NCBI GenBank assembly: GCA_945952175.1
Contig: CAMFHW010000112.1
Span: 1 to 10,003, forward strand
DNA from: an uncultured Phenylobacterium sp.
Lineage (GTDB): Bacteria > Pseudomonadota > Alphaproteobacteria > Caulobacterales > Caulobacteraceae
Reading direction: 5' to 3'
DNA: 10,003 bases
The notes under the pieces are model-generated. The model made no database searches. It saw only the letters and a list, made by a program, of their open reading frames with translations, and had not been told where the DNA came from. The stretch's first letter is position 1. Each line of letters starts with the position of its first letter. This document shows, in pieces, positions 1 to 6,075 of the stretch. Position numbers and translations under genes: made by a program.

Positions 1-213
1 CACCTGCTCCATCTCCTTGATCGGGCCGTGGCTGCGAAGGAAGGCGGCGACGAAGACCTGGTCCTCGGCCGAAAGACGGGCGAGCTGCGGCAGCTCGAAC
101 GCGCCCTCGATGGCGATGTCGGTCTCAATCATCCGCACACGCTCGACGACGAAGCCCTTGCCCTGGGTCAGCTCGCTGAGCGCCTGCCAGTCCTGTGTCT
201 TTCTATGAGCCAA
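1..213 (-). CDS. DUF2089 family protein, N-terminal part (3' end outside window)
   Basis: The minus strand reads 71 open codons up to the window edge. The visible core, with VERVRMIETDIAIEGAFELP followed by LARLSAEDQVFVAAFLRSHG and IKEMEQV, matches the DUF2089 family as I know it: a beta-rich stretch, then a short helical segment resembling a DNA-binding helix-turn-helix. The family's function is not established, though a regulatory role is often suspected. I chose a TTG start at 213-211 because AGGTGG lies a few bases upstream on the minus strand and the N-terminus (AHRKTQDWQALSELTQGKG) then has the usual short length; a TTG ten-odd codons upstream is also in frame, and no ATG precedes the conserved core. 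It diverges from the phosphatase gene across an AT-rich spacer. The family call is fairly secure, the start is not. Confidence 0.75.
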   Translation of the reverse strand, partial: MAHRKTQDWQALSELTQGKGFVVERVRMIETDIAIEGAFELPQLARLSAEDQVFVAAFLRSHGPIKEMEQV

Positions 214-225
214 GAGCCACCTGAG

Positions 226-242
226 AATTGATTTATTCAATT
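226..242. repeat. Inverted repeat AATTGA-N5-TCAATT, possible operator
   Basis: Perfect 6-bp arms (226-231 and 237-242) flank TTTAT. The dyad sits about 13 bp upstream of the assigned DUF2089 start on the minus strand, so a protein bound there could block translation-proximal transcription of that gene. Its right arm is part of CAATTTG, a heptamer that recurs in the spacer ahead of the NRPS gene. AT-rich DNA produces short dyads by chance, hence low confidence. Confidence 0.3.
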
Positions 243-260
243 TGTAGATCAACTTTTTTA

Positions 261-287
261 ATTTCACAAGCCCGAGGCTTGAGAAAT
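261..287. repeat. Long imperfect inverted repeat, operator or leader hairpin
   Basis: Left arm ATTTCACAAGCC (261-272) and right arm GGCTTGAGAAAT (276-287) pair in 11 of 12 positions around a CGA loop; the only mismatch is A/A at 266/282. No T-run follows it on either strand (the T-run precedes it on the plus strand), so it does not look like a terminator for either gene. It lies about 70 bp upstream of the phosphatase ATG, which suits an operator or a hairpin in that gene's 5' leader. Confidence 0.5.
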
Positions 288-358
288 CACCGCCGCCGGC
301 TTGCGCGGAGGCCGGCAAGGGCCATGATCGGGGCGCGGAGCACGCAGGGGAGAATGGG

Positions 359-1165
359 ATGGACGGCAGGGCGAAGCTGCTGGTCGCGGGCGCGATCTTG
401 GGTCTGGCGGCGGGCGGAGCCGCCATCGCGAAGGATCCGCCGAAACCGGCGCCGGCCGCGGCCAACGGCTATCTCGGGACCGCGGCGCCCGACACCTACA
501 GAATCCTGCCGCCGGCGCCCGTGGCCGGCACGATCCGCTACCAGGCCGACCGCTCCGCCTTCCTGGCGACGCGGTCGATGAAGGACGGGCCGCGCTGGGC
601 GCTCGCCCAGCAGGACGACAAGGCCCAGGACTATATGAAGGACCTGTCCTGCGCGATCGGGGTCGAACTCACCCCGCAGAACGCGCCCAAGACCATGGCC
701 ATGCTGGTGAAGATGCGGCCGGACATCGGCTACGCCACCAACCACCCGAAGGACATCTATCAGCGCAAGCGGCCCTACCAGATCGACGAGGGGCCCATCT
801 GCATCGAGAAGTCCGAGGCCCTGGGCAAGAGCCCCGACTATCCGTCAGGCCACGTGACCTTCTCCTGGACCGTGGGGCTGGTGATGGCGGAACTGGTCCC
901 CGACCGGTCGACCGAGATCCTGGTGCGCGCCCGGGCCTTCGGCGAGAGCCGCATGATCTGCGGCGTGCACAATATGAGCGCCGTCGAGAGTGGGCGGACC
1001 AACGCCTCCGCCCTGGTGGCCGGGCTGCATGGTTCGGCCGATTTCCGCAAGGATATGGATGCGGCCCGGGTCGAGGTCGCCAAGGCGCGGGCGGCGGGCC
1101 CCGCGCCCGATCCGGCGGCCTGCGCGGCTGAGGCGCAACTCACCAAAGACTCGCCTTATAACTGA
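359..1165 (+). CDS. Secreted class A acid phosphatase, PAP2 superfamily (PhoN-like), motif Asp replaced by Ala
   Basis: A 268-residue protein, the usual size for class A nonspecific acid phosphatases, which hydrolyse phosphomonoesters in the periplasm through a phosphohistidine intermediate. Residues 1-24 form a signal peptide (R4, K6, then a hydrophobic Ala/Gly/Leu stretch, likely cut after AIA24). The N-terminal mature region with YRILPPAP, then DRSAFLATRSM and GPRWALAQ, is typical of the family. The three PAP2 motifs are visible: K131-X6-R138-P139, P162-S-G-H165, and S197-R-X5-H204. In the last motif (SR-X5-H-X3-D) the Asp that normally hydrogen-bonds the nucleophilic His is Ala208 (HNMSAVESG, codon GCC). 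Activity may therefore be reduced or altered. Two in-frame-independent ATGs occur at 354 and 359; 359 fits the ribosome binding site and the reading frame. It is followed in the same direction by the NRPS gene after about 150 bp, so co-transcription is uncertain. Confidence 0.88.
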   Translation: MDGRAKLLVAGAILGLAAGGAAIAKDPPKPAPAAANGYLGTAAPDTYRILPPAPVAGTIRYQADRSAFLATRSMKDGPRWALAQQDDKAQDYMKDLSCAIGVELTPQNAPKTMAMLVKMRPDIGYATNHPKDIYQRKRPYQIDEGPICIEKSEALGKSPDYPSGHVTFSWTVGLVMAELVPDRSTEILVRARAFGESRMICGVHNMSAVESGRTNASALVAGLHGSADFRKDMDAARVEVAKARAAGPAPDPAACAAEAQLTKDSPYN

Positions 1166-1316
1166 GAATTCGACGAACAAGCTCAATTTGGAGTAGCGCG
1201 CGCTGGCGACCTGTGTCGAACTGCCGACATAGTCACCCAAATTGGGTGCCTGTGTGCCTTGGGGGTTTTGGGGTTTGTCGGTTCGGTCGCTCACATGGGG
1301 TGTGAGTCGGCGCGAT
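1166..1316 (+). promoter_or_regulatory. Spacer and likely promoter/leader of the NRPS gene
   Basis: No gene is seen here. The spacer begins AT-rich (TATAACTGAGAATT around the phosphatase stop codon), then carries CAATTTGG at 1184-1191, a 10-bp palindrome AGCGCGCGCT at 1195-1204, the CACCCAA-A-TTGGGTG palindrome at 1234-1248, and a G-rich stretch GGGGGTTTTGGGG at 1261-1273. There is no hairpin with a T-run after the phosphatase gene, so read-through into the NRPS gene is possible. No confident -35/-10 pair could be assigned. Confidence 0.4.
1234..1248. promoter_or_regulatory. Perfect 15-bp palindrome CACCCAA-A-TTGGGTG, candidate operator
   Basis: Arms of 7 bp match perfectly around a central A. 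Its position, 70-80 bp upstream of the likely NRPS start, suits a transcription factor site. The half-site heptamer CAAATTG recurs inverted at 1184-1190, about 53 bp away centre to centre, and again as CAATTTG at 238-244 ahead of the phosphatase gene. I noticed no further copies elsewhere in the window by eye. The binding protein is unknown. Confidence 0.45.
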
Positions 1317-4300
1317 GTGCGCACGTCTGAACGGGTTCTCGAGGGGCTGACCCTCAGCCCGAACGAAGAGCGCTACGTGCTGACTGAGGCCATGGCCTCG
1401 GAGATGTATGGCAATCCGCTGGTCATTCGTATCGGCGGAGACCTGGATCGCGACCGTTTCGAGCGGGCGCTGCGGGCGGCCTGCGACCGCCACGAGAACC
1501 GCCGCGCCGGCTATGAGCCGTCGGGCGACGGGCGATTTACGCGCTATGTCGAATCCTACGCCACGGTGACCGTCGAACGGCGCGAGATGCCGGGCGCCGA
1601 CGACGAGGCGGTGCGCGACGCCATCGAGGCCTGGTTCTTCCACAAGGCGGGCTTCACGCCCGCGACCCTGCACCGCTACCTGCTGATCCGGCTCGCGCCC
1701 GACGACCACGTCTTCGCCTATTTCCTGCATCACGCGACGACCGATGCGACGGTCACCCGCGCCTTCATCGCCGAGGTGTTCGAGCACTATGCCGGCGTGA
1801 CCGAGTTCGAGCCGGAGACGCCCTATAGCGAGGTCTGGAACTGGGATTGGCTGGCCTCAGACGCCTATCGCAAGGCGGAGGCCTTCTGGGCCGCCCAGCT
1901 CGACGGCGCCCAGGACATCGCGGGCCTGCCGGAGGATCGCAACGCCGCGCCCCAGGCGACGCCCGCCCGGCCGGTGCGCCTGCGCCTCGGGCCGCAGGTG
2001 GTGGACGCCATCAAGCGGGCCTCGGTGGAGATCGGGGTCTCGGACTTCACCTATGTCTACGCCGCCTGCCTGGTGCTGCTGACGCGCCTCACCGGCCGGC
2101 CCAAGGTGTTCAGCACCTTCCAGAGCGCCGGCCGTCGGGCGATCCCCAAGGCCGAGACCGCGTTCGGGGTGTTCAGCAACGGCCTGATCCTGGCGACGCC
2201 GGTGGACGAGGCCGAATCGCTGGCGAACCTCGCCCGGCGGTTGCGGGGCGAGATCCGCGCGGCGCTGGAGCACGAGCTCTTCCCCTATCACCACGCCATC
2301 CGGCGGACCGGCGTCGCACCGCACTTCGGGATCAACTGGTTCCCCGCGCTGGAGACCTTCGAGTGTCCCGGCCTGAAGATCACGCGGCCGGACATGTCCT
2401 ATGGCCGCTACGACCACGACCTGAACCTGAGGTTCATCCGCGAGGACGACACCGGCGAGATCGACCTGATCATCTTCTATCGCGCCGAGGCGTTCGCCCG
2501 GACGCGGGTCGAGGCGATCGCGGACCAGATCGAGGTGCTGCTGACCGCCTTCGCGGCCGATGTCGACGCGCCGATCGAAGGTTTCCGTTCCGTCGACCTG
2601 GCGCCGGCCGGCCTGCTGCCCGACCCCACCGAGCCCTTGGCCCATGGCGGGGACGAACTGATCCACGCGCGTTTCCTGGCGCGGGCCCAGGAAACGCCCG
2701 ATGCGGTGGCGATCGTCTCGCCGCAGGGGACGCTCGCCTATGCCGAGGTCGAGAGCCGCGCGCGCAGCCTGGCGCTGAAGCTTCGGGCCCAGGGCGTCAG
2801 GCCGGGCGATCGGGTGGCCATACTGGCTGGGCGCGGCGCGGACCTGGTCTGCAGCCTGCTCGCCGTGGCCCGCCTGGGCGGGGTCTTCGTGGTGCTGGAC
2901 GCGGAACATCCGCCGGCCCGGCTGGCTTCGCTGCTGCGGCTCAGCGCGCCGCGCATGCTGATGACGGCGGGCGGAACAGGGCTGGCCGAGATCGCCCACG
3001 GCCTGGCGGACGGCGTGACGCTGTTCGATCCGCAGGGCGAGGAGGCCACCGACGCGGATGGCCTGGACGCCGGCTCGCCCGACGCGCCGGCCTATCTGCT
3101 GTTCACCTCGGGCAGCACGGGCGAGCCCAAGTGCGTGGCGGCCTCGCACCGGCCGCTGGCCCATTTCGTCGACTGGCAGGCCAGGACCTTCGGCCTGACG
3201 GCGCGCGACCGCTTCACCCAACTCTCCGGCCTGGCGCACGATCCCCTGCTGCGGGACGTCTTCACCCCGCTGTCGTTGGGTGCGACCCTGCTGATCCCCG
3301 AGGCCGGCGCGATCGCCGAGCCGGGCAAGCTGGCGCCCTGGCTGCGCGAGAGTGGCGCGACGGTGACCCACCTGACGCCGGCCATTGGCCAGGTCCTGGT
3401 CGCGGGCGCCTCGAAGGTGCGGGCCCTGCCGGACCTGCGACTGATGTTCTGGGGCGGCGACCTGTTGCCGCCCGGGCGGGTGGAGGAGGCCGCGCGGCTC
3501 GCGCCAAACGCCCGCCACGTCAACTTCTACGGCTGCACCGAGACGCCGCAGGCGGCCGGCTGGTTCGAGTGGGACGGCGAGGCGACGCGGCGCGCGGTGC
3601 CGGTCGGCCGCGGCGCGGACGGCTTCCAGCTGCTGGTGGTCGGCCCCGACCGGCGGCCGGTCGGCGTGGGCGAGGTCGGCGAGATCGCCGTTCGGTCGCC
3701 CTATCTCAGCCTGGGCTATCTGCGGGATGGCGCGATCGTCCCGAACGCCGAGCGCGACGCCGACGGGACGGCGACCTATCTCACCGGCGACCGGGGGCTC
3801 TACCTGCCGGACGGCGCCGTGCTGGCGCTCGGCCGCGCGGACGATCAGGTCAAGGTGCGGGGCCACCGCGTGGACCTCTCCGAGGTTTCCGCGGCCCTGC
3901 TGGCCTGTCCTGGCGTGCAGGCGGCCGCGGTGCTTCCGGTCGGAGAGGGCGAGGGTGTGCGCCTGGCGGGCTTCGTGGTCGCGACCGGCCTGGGCGAGGC
4001 CGAGCTGCGGGCCGCCATGGCCGCGCGACTGCCGGGCCACATGCAGCCGGCGACGCTGCGCCTGCTCGACCGCCTGCCGCTGACGCCCAACGGCAAGATC
4101 GACCGCGCGGCCCTCCTCGCGCCTGGCGGCGACGCCGCGCGTCCGGCCGAACCGGCGAAGAAGCCGGCCGGGCGGGTCAACGAGACCGAGCGCGCCCTGA
4201 TGGACGCCTGGGCCTCGATCCTGGGCTCCGGGGGGATTCGGCGCGACGCCTCCTTCTCCGGTCTGGGCGGAGACAGCCTCAGCTACGTGCAGGCCTATCT

Positions 4301-5396
4301 GGCCACCGAGGAAGTGATCGGCGAGGCGCCCGTCGGCTGGCACCATATGAGCATCGCCGAGCTGGCGGCCCTCAAGCGCAAGCGCGCGAGCGCCTGGAGC
4401 GTGATCGACACGCCCTTGCTGGTGCGGGCGCTGAGCATCTGCATGGTGGTGTCGGGCCACTTCCACCTGACCCATTTCGCCTTCACGCCGCATGGCGGGG
4501 CGACCGGCTCGCTGCTGATCATCTCCGGCTTCATGTTCGGCAGCCTGACCCTGCCCCAGGCCTTCAAGCAGGCCTCGTCCCTGCCGATCCTGCGCTCGAT
4601 CTGGAGCCTGTTCGTGCCGACGGCGCTGTTCAGCGCCCTCATCGTGCTGGTCCGCTCGATGGGGAGCCATGGGGTGGAGCCCTACGTCTACACCTTCAGC
4701 GCCGACTTCACCGACTTCTCGGTCATGGAGCGGGACGGATGGGTGGGGGACGACTATCTCTGGTACGTCCATTGCCTGCTGCACATCCTGCTGATGCTCG
4801 CCGTGGCGGTGACGCTTCTGGGCTCCGCCAAGCTGTTCGAGATGGGCCGGCGGCGGTTCCTGTGGGGACTCTTCGCGATCGCCTGCGCCGCACGCTTCGT
4901 CCTGCCCGTGTTCTGGGACAGCCGCTTCCTGGGCGGGCTGTACAACGACCGCAGCCTGGAGACCGTGTTGCCGACCACCCACCTGGCGACGGTGGTGCTG
5001 GGCGCCCTGATCGCCGCCTCGCCGACCCGGACGCAGAAGCTGCAACTGATCCCGGTGGTGGCCGCCTATTCGGTCGCGACCAGCTACTTCTTCGGCCTGG
5101 GCCCGGCGCTCTACCTGCTGGCCGGAGGGCTCCTGGTCCTGGCCGTTCCGCGCATCAGCGTGCCGCGCGCGCTCAGTCCGGTGATCTTCGCCCTCGCCGG
5201 CGCGTCCCTGTGGATCTATCTCAGCCACATGATGCTGCGCGACGCGATGGGGAAGGTGGGGCTCGACGGGACGCCGCTGGCGAACTTCGCCATCGCCCTG
5301 GTGGTCGGCGTCGGCCTGTGGTCCGGCTGGTCGATGATCGTCGGCTGGCTGGCCCGCCGCCGACCCCTGATCCTCCAGGCGGACGCGGCGGCCTGA
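1317..5396 (+). CDS. NRPS module fused to a membrane acyltransferase-3 domain (C-A-T-AT3)
   Basis: About 1,359 residues from the GTG used here. Condensation domain, residues 15-430: H138-H-x3-D143 (HHATTDA, Ala for the usual final Gly). Adenylation domain, about 450-935: TSGSTGEPKC at 597-606 (Cys where Gly is usual), A4 block HDPLLRD at 641-647, YGCTE ending at E742, TGD ending at D825, GRADDQVKVRGHR, and K927 in NGKIDR. Carrier domain, about 950-1015, with GGDS and attachment Ser987. From about 1030 to the end lie roughly ten hydrophobic segments with the acyltransferase-3 signature R1037-X10-H1048 in the first, SGF in the second and YLSH near the end. There is no thioesterase, reductase or epimerase domain. 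Known chemistry: ATP-dependent loading of an amino acid onto the carrier, N-acylation by the condensation domain. Inference: the AT3 domain takes the product from the carrier to an acceptor at or across the inner membrane. The start is uncertain: the frame is open from TTG 1242, GTG 1302 is also possible, and no ribosome binding site is strong. The product is unknown. Confidence 0.9.
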   Translation: MRTSERVLEGLTLSPNEERYVLTEAMASEMYGNPLVIRIGGDLDRDRFERALRAACDRHENRRAGYEPSGDGRFTRYVESYATVTVERREMPGADDEAVRDAIEAWFFHKAGFTPATLHRYLLIRLAPDDHVFAYFLHHATTDATVTRAFIAEVFEHYAGVTEFEPETPYSEVWNWDWLASDAYRKAEAFWAAQLDGAQDIAGLPEDRNAAPQATPARPVRLRLGPQVVDAIKRASVEIGVSDFTYVYAACLVLLTRLTGRPKVFSTFQSAGRRAIPKAETAFGVFSNGLILATPVDEAESLANLARRLRGEIRAALEHELFPYHHAIRRTGVAPHFGINWFPALETFECPGLKITRPDMSYGRYDHDLNLRFIREDDTGEIDLIIFYRAEAFARTRVEAIADQIEVLLTAFAADVDAPIEGFRSVDLAPAGLLPDPTEPLAHGGDELIHARFLARAQETPDAVAIVSPQGTLAYAEVESRARSLALKLRAQGVRPGDRVAILAGRGADLVCSLLAVARLGGVFVVLDAEHPPARLASLLRLSAPRMLMTAGGTGLAEIAHGLADGVTLFDPQGEEATDADGLDAGSPDAPAYLLFTSGSTGEPKCVAASHRPLAHFVDWQARTFGLTARDRFTQLSGLAHDPLLRDVFTPLSLGATLLIPEAGAIAEPGKLAPWLRESGATVTHLTPAIGQVLVAGASKVRALPDLRLMFWGGDLLPPGRVEEAARLAPNARHVNFYGCTETPQAAGWFEWDGEATRRAVPVGRGADGFQLLVVGPDRRPVGVGEVGEIAVRSPYLSLGYLRDGAIVPNAERDADGTATYLTGDRGLYLPDGAVLALGRADDQVKVRGHRVDLSEVSAALLACPGVQAAAVLPVGEGEGVRLAGFVVATGLGEAELRAAMAARLPGHMQPATLRLLDRLPLTPNGKIDRAALLAPGGDAARPAEPAKKPAGRVNETERALMDAWASILGSGGIRRDASFSGLGGDSLSYVQAYLATEEVIGEAPVGWHHMSIAELAALKRKRASAWSVIDTPLLVRALSICMVVSGHFHLTHFAFTPHGGATGSLLIISGFMFGSLTLPQAFKQASSLPILRSIWSLFVPTALFSALIVLVRSMGSHGVEPYVYTFSADFTDFSVMERDGWVGDDYLWYVHCLLHILLMLAVAVTLLGSAKLFEMGRRRFLWGLFAIACAARFVLPVFWDSRFLGGLYNDRSLETVLPTTHLATVVLGALIAASPTRTQKLQLIPVVAAYSVATSYFFGLGPALYLLAGGLLVLAVPRISVPRALSPVIFALAGASLWIYLSHMMLRDAMGKVGLDGTPLANFAIALVVGVGLWSGWSMIVGWLARRRPLILQADAAA

Positions 5397-5418
5397 GGCG
5401 CCGGCCGGCGGTCAAATC

Positions 5419-5440
5419 AGGGCTTTGGATGAAAAGCCTT
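5419..5440 (+). promoter_or_regulatory. Small hairpin in the NRPS-acetyltransferase spacer
   Basis: GGCTTT (5421-5426) and AAAGCC (5433-5438) pair perfectly around a six-base loop, with one G-T and one A-T pair extending the stem. No T-run follows, so a full rho-independent terminator is unlikely. It could weakly attenuate or stabilise the upstream message between the two genes, or be chance. Confidence 0.25.
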
Positions 5441-5493
5441 CGCTGCTAGGTCCAAGCGCGTGCCGTGATCACGCGAGGGAGAGGATCTGTCAG

Positions 5494-6075
5494 ATGGCCG
5501 CGCCGGAATACACCAAGGTCGCTCTGAAGCCTTTCGTGGACAGGGGCATGGCGGTCGTCGGCGACCACTCCTACGGCGCGCCGCTCCTTCGCTATCCGAG
5601 CCCGGGCTACAAGTTCATCTGCGGAAAGTACTGCTCGATCGCCGACCGTGTGCAGATCTTCCTCGGCGGCTACCACCGGCCGGACTGGGTGAGCATGTAC
5701 CCGTTCCCCGCCTTCCCGCACTGGCCGGAGGCCCAGGGCATCAAGGACTTCGCAGTGGGCAAGGGTGACGTGGTGGTCGGGCACGACGTCTGGCTGGGCA
5801 GCCATTCGACCATCATGTCCGGCGTGCGGATCGGCAACGGCGCCGTGGTCTCGGCGCAGGCCAGCGTGGCGGCCGACGTGCCGCCCTACGCCATCGTGGC
5901 GGGCAATCCGGCGCGGGTCGTGAAATACCGGTTCGAGGAGCACCTGATCGCGGCGCTGGAGGACATCGCCTGGTGGCACTGGCCGGAGGACAAGGTGCGC
6001 CGATTCATCCCGCAACTCCTCAGCGGCGACATCCAGGGCTTCGTCGCCATGCACCGGACGACCTTCCCGGTCTAG
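5494..6075 (+). CDS. CatB/Vat-type left-handed beta-helix O-acetyltransferase
   Basis: A 193-residue protein of the xenobiotic acyltransferase (XAT) family, trimeric hexapeptide-repeat enzymes that move acetyl from acetyl-CoA to a hydroxyl group; members include streptogramin acetyltransferases and CatB chloramphenicol acetyltransferases. Family signs are YKFICGKYCSIADRVQIFLG, then the probable catalytic His61 in GGYHRPDWVSMYPF, then VVVGHDVWLGSHSTIMSGVR and later repeats through YAIVAGNPARVVKYRF. The ATG at 5494 is preceded by GAGGGAGAGG about nine bases upstream; an in-frame TTG at 5425 has no such site. It follows the NRPS gene by 97 bases with no clear terminator, so the two are probably one operon. 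By context it may acetylate the NRPS-derived product or its acceptor; many homologues act on unknown sugars or metabolites, so a drug-resistance role should not be assumed. Its stop codon overlaps that of the convergent molybdoenzyme gene. Confidence 0.88.
   Translation: MAAPEYTKVALKPFVDRGMAVVGDHSYGAPLLRYPSPGYKFICGKYCSIADRVQIFLGGYHRPDWVSMYPFPAFPHWPEAQGIKDFAVGKGDVVVGHDVWLGSHSTIMSGVRIGNGAVVSAQASVAADVPPYAIVAGNPARVVKYRFEEHLIAALEDIAWWHWPEDKVRRFIPQLLSGDIQGFVAMHRTTFPV

Larger units (their letters stand above)
214..358. promoter_or_regulatory. AT-rich divergent control region
   Basis: This spacer separates two divergent genes. Its part from about 222 to 290 is strikingly AT-rich against the GC-rich surroundings, which is typical of promoter DNA. 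It holds two dyads, listed separately, and a run of six T near 254-259. I cannot fix -35/-10 boxes with confidence: a TTGAT at 228 on the plus strand and a TTGATC on the minus strand at 252-247 could be -35 elements, but no convincing -10 box follows either at the right spacing. The phosphatase has a clear ribosome binding site, AGGGGAG at 346-352, six bases before its ATG. Confidence 0.6.

Noticed and set aside
1244..1300. Possible G-quadruplex in the NRPS leader (G-runs at 1244, 1261, 1270 and 1297)
   Set aside because: Only two runs are close together; the other loops are about 14 and 23 bases long, so a stable four-tract structure is unlikely.
1857..5228. Antisense open frame of 1,123 codons opposite the NRPS gene
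   Set aside because: Long antisense frames arise in GC-rich genes because stop codons are rare. Its product is low-complexity (Gln, Arg, Gly, His-rich) and has no domain signs or ribosome binding site that I could see.
5400..5440. Rho-independent terminator between the NRPS and acetyltransferase genes
   Set aside because: The GCCGGCCGGC palindrome and the GGCTTT/AAAGCC hairpin are both without a following T-run, so I kept the hairpin only as a weak regulatory entry.
1847..5449. Open frame of 1,200 codons overlapping the NRPS gene in another plus-strand frame
   Set aside because: It is rich in Gly, Arg, Pro and Ala with no recognisable motif, as expected from an out-of-frame reading of GC-rich DNA, while the NRPS frame contains every family motif.
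5494..6075. Antibiotic resistance gene (streptogramin or chloramphenicol acetyltransferase)
   Set aside because: The fold and His61 motif match the broad XAT family, but most members have no known drug substrate, and the operon context suggests a metabolic or surface-modification role.
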